From CAZCBJ01 sp964496705 (GTDB taxonomy: Bacteria; Chloroflexota; Anaerolineae; Anaerolineales; Anaerolineaceae): a DNA stretch of 14,433 nucleotides. This document shows positions 6,275 to 12,060 of the stretch, in pieces. Under the pieces are notes generated by a model. That model did not search any database and was not told the origin of the DNA. It saw nothing but the letters and a program-made list of their open reading frames with translations. The translations under genes were made by a program, and so were the position numbers. The stretch spans positions 1-14,433 of the forward strand of contig CAZCBJ010000092.1 of the NCBI GenBank assembly GCA_964496705.1. Direction: 5' to 3'. The first letter of the stretch is position 1, and each line of letters begins with the position of its first letter.

Positions 6275-7732
6275 TCAGTACGGGAAATAACTCTCGTGTC
6301 CGTGCGGACCGAGCAGCAGCGCCAGCTTATCCGCATCCCGCGCCAGCTCCAATCCCCAGTTGAGCAGCAGCAGTGCGGCCAGCAGCCCCGCCAGCGCCAG
6401 CGCAAAGCGTCCCCGGCGGGTACGCCAGTGCTCCCACAGCCGGGCGCGCTCGCTCCACGCCTGGGCGGCATAAATGACCAGCAGCGGCACCAGCGCCATG
6501 TGGAAACGCTCTTCGGCGATGATCAACACGTTGGGCAGCAGATAAGCGCCCGCGAAGAGCAGGTTCAGGAGGTCGGCTTTTTCCCAGGGGCGCGCCAGCC
6601 CGAAGACCGCCGAGAGGCTGATCATGACAAAGGGCAGCAGGACAATCGCGGCGATTGATAAGAGCAGCGGGGTGGGAATGTAACCAAAGAAGCCGTTTGA
6701 ATAGAAATAGGTCAGCGCTCGGCGCTCCAGGCCGAAGAAATACCCCAGCCGGTTAACCGCCAGCCGCAGCACGCGCGGCGGGTCAGCCTGGATGAATTGG
6801 TGGACATAACCCATGCCGGTCTGGCTGCGCTCATCGTCATCCAGAATCTTGAGCAGATCGAAAGATGCCTCCACGGTGAAGGTGCCGCTGGACTTGGGGT
6901 GGTAACCGATATAAGCCTGGTAACCGAGCGCCGATTCGATCCAGGTGAAGCGCCCGTGCAGCAGCGAATTGCGCACCACCCAGGGCGCGATAACCGCCAG
7001 CATGCAGCCCAGCAGCAGCGCGGCGGAGGCCAGCGCCCTGCGCCGTTGGTGGCGCACCTGCCGGCGCCCCTCCCACCAAACCCAGCCGGCTGCCGCCAGC
7101 CCGGCCAGGCTGACCACCGAGCGCGTCAGCGCGGTCAGCCCGAACAGGACGCCGGCCAGCGCGTACCATTTTGGCGACCTTTTTTCGGTTGCGATCAGCG
7201 TGGTCAGCAGCGCGCCCAGCGCCAGCGGGAAGAACAGGTTCTCGGTGGCCAGCGCCAGCGGATAGAGCAGCAGCATCGGGTAAAAAGCCACCACCCAGGC
7301 GGCGGCGCGCTGCGCGCGCGGATTGCCGGGCGCCAGTCGCTCGGCGAGCATGAAGGTCAGCGGAGCCAGCAGTGCGCCCAGCACGGCCTGCAACACCCGC
7401 GCCCAGAAGAAACGGCGCAGGGTGATGCCGCTCAGTAGGTACACGCCTGCCAGCAGGTACGAGTAGAGCGGCGGGCGGAAGGAGGTGGGCATGCCCTGCG
7501 GGTCGTAGTTGCCCTTGGAGAAATCGAACTCAATGTAGGGCTTGAGCATCTCCAGGTCGGCCTCGGCGTACCAGCGGTAACCCTTGCCCTCAGCCAGCGA
7601 GCGGGCGAGCATATCGTACTGGAACATGTCGTCCAGCCCGATGCCCAGGTTGTATGCGAACGCAACCGGGATCAGCCGGGCGATCAGCCCTGCCAGGAAG
7701 ACCAACCAGAGGAGTTCCCGGCGCCTGCGCAA
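6275..7732 (-). CDS. GT39/ArnT-like membrane glycosyltransferase
   Basis: A 485-residue polytopic protein with about ten membrane segments, fitting the PMT/ArnT superfamily, which moves a sugar from a polyprenyl-phosphate donor to a lipid or protein on the outer face of the membrane. The first extracytoplasmic loop carries the acidic pair in GLDDMFQYDMLARSLAEG (residues 32-49), followed by the family-like RPPLYSYLLAG and ALATENLFFPLALG. The basic start RRRRELLW before the first membrane helix fits an N-terminus inside the cell. The start is a TTG at 7732, only 4 nt after the gatB stop; the next Met (residue 36) would remove the first helix and the acidic motif. No clear ribosome site is visible, so translation may depend on coupling to gatB. 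Donor and acceptor are unknown. Confidence 0.82.
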   Translation of the reverse strand: MRRRRELLWLVFLAGLIARLIPVAFAYNLGIGLDDMFQYDMLARSLAEGKGYRWYAEADLEMLKPYIEFDFSKGNYDPQGMPTSFRPPLYSYLLAGVYLLSGITLRRFFWARVLQAVLGALLAPLTFMLAERLAPGNPRAQRAAAWVVAFYPMLLLYPLALATENLFFPLALGALLTTLIATEKRSPKWYALAGVLFGLTALTRSVVSLAGLAAAGWVWWEGRRQVRHQRRRALASAALLLGCMLAVIAPWVVRNSLLHGRFTWIESALGYQAYIGYHPKSSGTFTVEASFDLLKILDDDERSQTGMGYVHQFIQADPPRVLRLAVNRLGYFFGLERRALTYFYSNGFFGYIPTPLLLSIAAIVLLPFVMISLSAVFGLARPWEKADLLNLLFAGAYLLPNVLIIAEERFHMALVPLLVIYAAQAWSERARLWEHWRTRRGRFALALAGLLAALLLLNWGLELARDADKLALLLGPHGHESYFPY

Positions 7733-7736
7733 TCCG

Positions 7737-9170
7737 TTACCCCAACAACTCTTCGAGAATTTTGCGCGCCAGCACGGGATCAGCCTTGCCGCGCATCTTG
7801 CGCATCACCTGCCCGACGAACCAGCCCATCAGGGCCAGCTTGCCGGCTTTGTAGGAGGCCGTCTCAGCAGGCGATTCGTTGATCACTTCCTGCACCACGG
7901 CGCGGATGGCGGCGTCATCGCTGACCTTCGCCAGCCCTTCGGCCTGGACGATCTCCGCCGGCGATTGACCGCTCTCCTGCACCTTGCCCAGCAGCGCTTT
8001 GCCGGTGGAGGTGTTGACCGCCCCGGAATCCACCAGCCTGACGATCTCGGCCAGGAAAGCGGGAGTCAGGCGCAGCTGGTCGGCGCTCAGCCCGGCTTCG
8101 TTGAGCATGCGCAGCACGTCGTTCATCAGCCAGTTGGAGATCTTCTTGGGGTCGCCGCCGTAGGACTGCACCGCCGCTTCGAAGTAATCGGACAGCCGGC
8201 GCTCGCCGGTCAGAATTTCGGCATCGTATTCCGGCAGCCCGTATTGCTGCATGAAACGCTGGCGGCGGTCGAGCGGCAGCTCGGGCAAGTCGCCCAGCAC
8301 CGTCTGCAAGCGCTCCTGGCTGAGGCGCACCGGCAGCAAATCCGGCTCGCGGAAGTAGCGGTAATCCTCCTCGGTCTCCTTGGAGCGCATCTTGCGCAGC
8401 ACCTGGGCGTCCTCGTCCCATTCCAGCGTCCAGGCCTGGATGCGCCGCCCGGCTTGGGTCTCGCGGATCTGGCGCTCAATTTCCTTCTGGATGGCATCCC
8501 GCACGGCCTCGATGGAGTTGACGTTCTTGATCTCGGTCTTGGGGTTGAGGTACTCGGCGCCCTGCGGGCGGATGGAGACGTTGGCGTCGCAGCGCAGGTG
8601 GCCCTTTTCCATATCGGCTTCCGAGACGCCCAGCCAGCGCAGCAGCTGGCGCAGGCGGATCAGGTACTGGGCGGCTTCATCCGCGCTGCGCAGGTCGGGG
8701 CCGGTGACCATCTCCACCAGCGGCACGCCGCAGCGGTTGAAGTCAATCAGGCGTGTGCGCCCGGCGTTCTTGGTCTTGCCGGCATCTTCTTCCATGTGCA
8801 GCTTGGTGATGGAAACGTGGCGCACATAACCGGAGGGCATGGGTAAATCCAGCCAGCCGCCGCGCGCAATGGGCCGATCGTATTGCGAGATCTGGTAGCC
8901 CTTGGGCAGGTCGGGGTAAAAGTAGTTCTTGCGGTCGAAATAAGAAACTGGCTGGATCTCGGCGTGCATGGCTGCCGCCAGCAGCACAGCCTTGTCCACC
9001 ACCTTTTCGTTCAACACCGGCAGCACGCCCGGCAGCCCGCAGCACACCGGGCAGATGTTGGTGTTGGGCGGGTCAAACCACGAATCGGCCTTGCAGGCGC
9101 AGAAAATTTTTGTGGTGGTGTTGAGCTGGATGTGGGTTTCCAGCCCGATCACGGTTTCATACTCAGGCAT
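7737..9170 (-). CDS. gatB: Asp/Glu-tRNA amidotransferase subunit B
   Basis: Subunit B of the GatCAB amidotransferase, which binds mischarged Glu-tRNA(Gln) or Asp-tRNA(Asn), activates the side chain with ATP and receives ammonia from GatA. The 477 residues match the family length. The N-terminus VIGLETHIQLNTTTKIFC is diagnostic. A zinc site is suggested by C24, C26, C40 and C43 in FCAC...CPVC. YFDRKNYFYPDLPKGYQISQ (83-102) is the conserved cradle motif. The tail AMGWFVGQVMRKMRGKADP-like segment belongs to the helical YqeY-type tRNA-binding domain. ATG 9170 has GGAG 6 nt upstream. A gap of 121 bp separates it from the M23 gene, so it may have its own promoter in addition to read-through from gatCA. 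Confidence 0.97.
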   Translation of the reverse strand: MPEYETVIGLETHIQLNTTTKIFCACKADSWFDPPNTNICPVCCGLPGVLPVLNEKVVDKAVLLAAAMHAEIQPVSYFDRKNYFYPDLPKGYQISQYDRPIARGGWLDLPMPSGYVRHVSITKLHMEEDAGKTKNAGRTRLIDFNRCGVPLVEMVTGPDLRSADEAAQYLIRLRQLLRWLGVSEADMEKGHLRCDANVSIRPQGAEYLNPKTEIKNVNSIEAVRDAIQKEIERQIRETQAGRRIQAWTLEWDEDAQVLRKMRSKETEEDYRYFREPDLLPVRLSQERLQTVLGDLPELPLDRRQRFMQQYGLPEYDAEILTGERRLSDYFEAAVQSYGGDPKKISNWLMNDVLRMLNEAGLSADQLRLTPAFLAEIVRLVDSGAVNTSTGKALLGKVQESGQSPAEIVQAEGLAKVSDDAAIRAVVQEVINESPAETASYKAGKLALMGWFVGQVMRKMRGKADPVLARKILEELLG

Positions 9171-9185
9171 GGCGTGCTCCGCAGG

Positions 9186-9227
9186 AGTTATCAGTTATCG
9201 GTGATGGGTTCACAGTTCACGACGAAC
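9186..9227 (+). repeat. Degenerate 7-bp tandem repeat (six units)
   Basis: On the plus strand the gap between gatB and the M23 gene reads as six consecutive heptamers: AGTTATC, AGTTATC, GGTGATG, GGTTCAC, AGTTCAC, GACGAAC. The first two are identical and the rest follow an [AG]GTTnnC pattern with decay. It resembles the heptanucleotide STRR-type repeats known from cyanobacterial intergenic DNA. It lies in the presumed 5' leader of gatB. Confidence 0.6.
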
Positions 9228-9291
9228 CAAAGGTATTTTACCGCATCCTGGATTTGTCGTTGTAGTATTGTGTGCGGATCACGTTTGGGAA

Positions 9292-10062
9292 TTATGGAAA
9301 CTCATCTAGCCAGTGATACTTCGCTGCATCCAGCCCGAAGTAGGGGAAAGGGGTCACCGTGTAGCCGTACCGGCGCTCATCCAGCGCGCAGCCGTCCTTG
9401 CCCTGCATCACCACCGAAAAATGCAGGTGCACCGAGTCGCCTTCGGAATCGTAATCCATGTAGCCAAGCAGGTCGCCCTGGCGCACCGCGGCGGCGCTGT
9501 CCGGGCAGTAGGCCTGCCAGAAGGCGCGGGGGATGCCCTTGAGATGACCGTAATAGCTGCAGATGCGGTAGGCGGGCAGATAGGGCCAGCGCTCGTCATC
9601 CAGCGGGGGATGGCAGACCTGCACGCCGCTGCCCGCCAACCCCAGCCAGCCGTCATGCACCGCATAGACCGGGTTGCCGCGCTCGTTTTGAGCGTCCGTC
9701 CACACCCGGCCGTTGGATAGGCTGGCCCAGATGTCGATGCCGGTGTGGCGCGTGTTTCCCGGACCGTAAGCGTTGCCGCGCTTCAGCCCCAGATAGCCGC
9801 TGGTCGGGAGGATGAATGGCGCAGGAATGGCTGACGGTTCCAGCGCGGTGGGCATCAGCGGAACGGAAGTCTCGCTGGACGGTAAGGCAAACTGGCGCGG
9901 GGTGGGCGCTGCGGGCGAGGGGTCGTGGAGCGCGGGTGGGACGGTTGAAAGAGTCGGCGGTGAAGCGCAGGCCAGCAGGGTTAAAGCCAGCAGCAGCGCA
10001 GCAGCCGACGCGCCAATCCGCCCCGTTTTTAGCGCAATACGCCCGGCTTCACCTTGCGCCAC
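9292..10062 (-). CDS. M23 (LytM-type) metallopeptidase-like lipoprotein
   Basis: Predicted cell-surface lipoprotein acting on peptidoglycan or a similar peptide outside the membrane. A signal sequence (about 16-31) ends in the lipobox LLAC with Cys32. A Pro/Ser/Thr-rich spacer follows to about residue 82, then the peptidase domain. The zinc ligands of M23 enzymes are present: H106 and D110 in HTGID, and the HLH pair H212/H214; H173 in YYGHL fits the catalytic His. AVRQGDLLGYMD is the family's turn before the HxH. Cys150, 168, 186 and 225 could form disulfides. Length is 256 residues with a GTG start at 10062, which overlaps the end of gatA by 34 nt. No better start is seen before the signal. 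Its site between gatA and gatB has no obvious functional reason. Confidence 0.85.
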   Translation of the reverse strand: MAQGEAGRIALKTGRIGASAAALLLALTLLACASPPTLSTVPPALHDPSPAAPTPRQFALPSSETSVPLMPTALEPSAIPAPFILPTSGYLGLKRGNAYGPGNTRHTGIDIWASLSNGRVWTDAQNERGNPVYAVHDGWLGLAGSGVQVCHPPLDDERWPYLPAYRICSYYGHLKGIPRAFWQAYCPDSAAAVRQGDLLGYMDYDSEGDSVHLHFSVVMQGKDGCALDERRYGYTVTPFPYFGLDAAKYHWLDEFP

Positions 10063-11615
10063 GCTTCGTTTTCCGTTGCCATCTCGTAGGCGCGGCTGAT
10101 GCGCAGCAAGGCGCCTTCGCTGAAATCCGGCCCCAGGAACTGAATCCCGACCGGCAGACCGTCGGCGGCGATCCCGCCGGGAATGGAGATGCCCGGCACG
10201 CCAGCGTGGTTGGCTGGCACGGTGAGCTGGTCGGCGTACTGCATCAGCACCGAATCGCCGTACAAAGCCGCCATCGGGAAGGCGGTGGTGGGGGTGGTGG
10301 CGGTCAGCAGCGCGTCCAGGCGGTATTTGCCCTGGGGGTCAAAGGCCTGTTCAAAATCGCGGCGGATGAGCGTGCGCACGCGCAGCGCGCGCCTGTAATA
10401 CTGCGCCGAGTACTGCGCCGCGCTGACGTACATGCCCATCAGGATGCGCAGTTTGGGCTGCGGACCAAAGCCCTCCCCCCGCGTCTTGCGGTACAGCTCT
10501 TTCAAATCCTGCACCGGCTTTGCCGTTCGGAAACCATATTTGACCCCGTCGAAACGATGCAGGTTTGAAGCCGCCTCCACCCGGCTGACCACGAAATAGG
10601 CCGGGATGCCGTAGCGCGTGTTGGGCATGGGCACATCCTCGATGATTTCTGCGCCCAGCGCAGCCAGTATCTGCGCTGCCTGGCGAACGGCAGCCGCAAA
10701 TTCTGCCGGGAGGGGTTGCTGTTGATATTCGCCCGTCTGCGGATCGGGGAAGGTGATCTGCTCGTAGTGCGGCGAAAGGCCAATGCGCATCCCGCGCACG
10801 CCTTCTTCCAGGCGGGCCAGATAATCCTGCACCGGAACATTGGCGGCGGTGGCATCGCGCGGGTCAGCTCCGGCGATGGTCTGCAGCATCAGCGCAGCGT
10901 CGGAAACCGTGCGCGCCAGCGGTCCGGGGCAGTCCAGCGAGGAACCAAAGGCGATCAGCCCGTAGCGCGAAACGCGCCCGTAGGTGGGTTTCATCCCCAC
11001 CACGCCGCAGAAGGCAGCCGGCTGGCGGATGGAACCGGCGGTATCGGTGCCCAGCGAGAGCGCCGCCTCGCCCGCCGCCACGGATGCCGCGCTGCCGCCC
11101 GATGAACCGCCCGGCACGCGGTCGGCATCCCACGGATTGCGCGTGGAGGGCTGGAAGGCGGACGATTCGTTGGACGAACCGTAGGTGAACTCATCCAGGT
11201 TGACCTTACCCAGCATGACCGCTCCGGCGGCCTCCATGCGCGCCACCGGCGTGGCGGTGTAGGGCGCGGTGAAGTTGCCCAGGATGCGCGAAGCGGCGGT
11301 GGAGGGGGTGCCCTGGACGCAGAAGATATCCTTGACTGAGAAGGGCACGCCTGCCAGCGGGCCGGGGTCCTCGCCGGCGGCGATTTTTTGGTCCACCGCC
11401 GCCGCCTGGGCGCGGGCGCGCTCCGCGCTGAGGGTGATGAAGGCGTGCACTTTGGTCTTGTCTTCGTCGCTCAATTCGCCTGCGTCCAGCGCGCCGGGGC
11501 GGCCGTCCACCTGGGCGGTGCGCCTCAGGCAGGAGTCGAGCACTTCCAGCGCCGAGGCTTTGCGCTGGCGCACCAGTTGGACCAGTTCAAGGGCGGTGAG
11601 GTCACACAGTTCCAT
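10029..11615 (-). CDS. gatA: Asp/Glu-tRNA amidotransferase subunit A
   Basis: Amidase-signature subunit of GatCAB; it hydrolyses glutamine and passes ammonia to GatB. The Ser-cisSer-Lys triad is recognisable: K95 in VPFSVKD, S171 in GGSSGGSAA and S195 in DTAGSIRQPA. At 528 residues it is longer than the usual 480-490. Extra length lies near residues 36-55 (VDGRPGALDAGELSDEDKTK) and near 283-302. ATG 11615 lies 4 nt after the gatC stop with GGAG about 7 nt upstream. The open frame continues upstream through gatC, but that part is out of frame with GatC and has no similarity, so I trimmed it. It belongs to the same transcript as gatC. Confidence 0.96.
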   Translation of the reverse strand: MELCDLTALELVQLVRQRKASALEVLDSCLRRTAQVDGRPGALDAGELSDEDKTKVHAFITLSAERARAQAAAVDQKIAAGEDPGPLAGVPFSVKDIFCVQGTPSTAASRILGNFTAPYTATPVARMEAAGAVMLGKVNLDEFTYGSSNESSAFQPSTRNPWDADRVPGGSSGGSAASVAAGEAALSLGTDTAGSIRQPAAFCGVVGMKPTYGRVSRYGLIAFGSSLDCPGPLARTVSDAALMLQTIAGADPRDATAANVPVQDYLARLEEGVRGMRIGLSPHYEQITFPDPQTGEYQQQPLPAEFAAAVRQAAQILAALGAEIIEDVPMPNTRYGIPAYFVVSRVEAASNLHRFDGVKYGFRTAKPVQDLKELYRKTRGEGFGPQPKLRILMGMYVSAAQYSAQYYRRALRVRTLIRRDFEQAFDPQGKYRLDALLTATTPTTAFPMAALYGDSVLMQYADQLTVPANHAGVPGISIPGGIAADGLPVGIQFLGPDFSEGALLRISRAYEMATENEAWRKVKPGVLR

Positions 11616-11619
11616 CGTC

Positions 11620-11940
11620 TCACTCCAGGGTGGTGTGGGGAATGTCCGGCACCTGGATGTACCCCTCACCGAATTGCGGCGCCTGTTGGTGAATATCCTC
11701 GGTGTTGGCATCCGGCTGCCACTCATCCGCGCGCAGCGCGGGGCTGACCTCCGGCGGATACGGCACGCCGTGCAGCGAGGGCGGCACTTCATCATCCAGC
11801 GGGATGGCTTCCAGCTCTCGAATGGCTTTGAGCTGGTTGTTGAGCTGTTGGCGCAGGTATTCCGCCTGACCCGCGTCAAATTCAATCGCCGCCAGACCAA
11901 CCAGATATTCGAACAATTCGGGGGTGATGTCTTCGCTCAT
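11620..11940 (-). CDS. gatC: Asp/Glu-tRNA amidotransferase subunit C
   Basis: Small subunit that wraps GatA and GatB and stabilises the complex. The 106 residues contain the GatC pattern: ITPELFEYLVGLAAIEFDA, then LRQQLNNQLKAIRELEAIPL, a Pro-rich middle with VPYPPE and the late DEW block, and the C-terminal FGEGYIQVPDI that corresponds to the family's final GF-F-VP strand. ATG 11940 is chosen because AGAGGA is about 7 nt upstream; a TTG six bases earlier overlaps the spacer. It is the first gene of the minus-strand string and lies just behind an extended -10 promoter candidate. Confidence 0.93.
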   Translation of the reverse strand: MSEDITPELFEYLVGLAAIEFDAGQAEYLRQQLNNQLKAIRELEAIPLDDEVPPSLHGVPYPPEVSPALRADEWQPDANTEDIHQQAPQFGEGYIQVPDIPHTTLE

Positions 11941-11961
11941 CGGCAATTCCTCTCGGGCTGA

Positions 11962-11970
11962 ATTTTAGCA
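11962..11970 (-). promoter_or_regulatory. Extended -10 promoter candidate for gatC
   Basis: On the minus strand TGCTAAAAT gives an extended -10 (TGn before TAAAAT, 5 of 6 consensus bases). Transcription would start near 11955, leaving about a 15-nt leader with the gatC ribosome site. I see no good -35. It lies between the upstream terminator and gatC, where a promoter is needed. Confidence 0.4.
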
Positions 11971-11991
11971 TGGAAAGCGCTGTCTGGAGAA

Positions 11992-12026
11992 AACAAACCC
12001 CGCTCTGCACAGGAGCGGGGTTTGTT
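11992..12026 (-). terminator. Intrinsic terminator of the 750-aa surface protein gene
   Basis: A perfect 14-bp inverted repeat (AACAAACCCCGCTC at 11992-12005, its complement at 12013-12026) encloses a 7-nt loop. Read on the minus strand the stem ends in TTTGTT followed by TTCTCC, so the U-rich tail favours the minus strand. It lies 34 bp after the TAG of the surface-protein gene and insulates it from gatC. Confidence 0.9.
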
Positions 12027-12035
12027 CTTGCCTTG

Positions 12036-12056
12036 ACTGAAAACCGAAAACTGACC
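12036..12056 (-). repeat. Degenerate 7-bp tandem repeat (three units)
   Basis: On the plus strand ACTGAAA, ACCGAAA and ACTGACC stand in tandem. On the minus strand the same DNA, in another phase, reads AGTTTTC, GGTTTTC, AGT. That is the [AG]GTTnnC pattern of the repeat at 9186-9227, so the two loci appear to be one family in opposite orientation. It lies between the stop of the surface-protein gene and its terminator. Confidence 0.5.
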
Positions 12057-12060
12057 AATT

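Noticed and set aside
7584..8846. Plus-strand open frame of 420 codons opposite gatB
   Set aside because: gatB is certain on the other strand; the product is His/Gln/Leu/Ala-rich with no domain, as expected of an antisense frame.
9186..9227. CRISPR array in the gatB leader
   Set aside because: The units are 7 bp with no spacers and no cas genes are nearby.
9235..9240. TAAAAT on the minus strand as a gatB -10 element
   Set aside because: It matches 5 of 6 bases, but no -35 and no TG extension accompany it; possible but too weak to list as a feature.
11616..11900. N-terminal extension of the GatA frame through gatC
   Set aside because: GatC is well supported in the other frame and GatA starts properly at ATG 11615 behind its own ribosome site.
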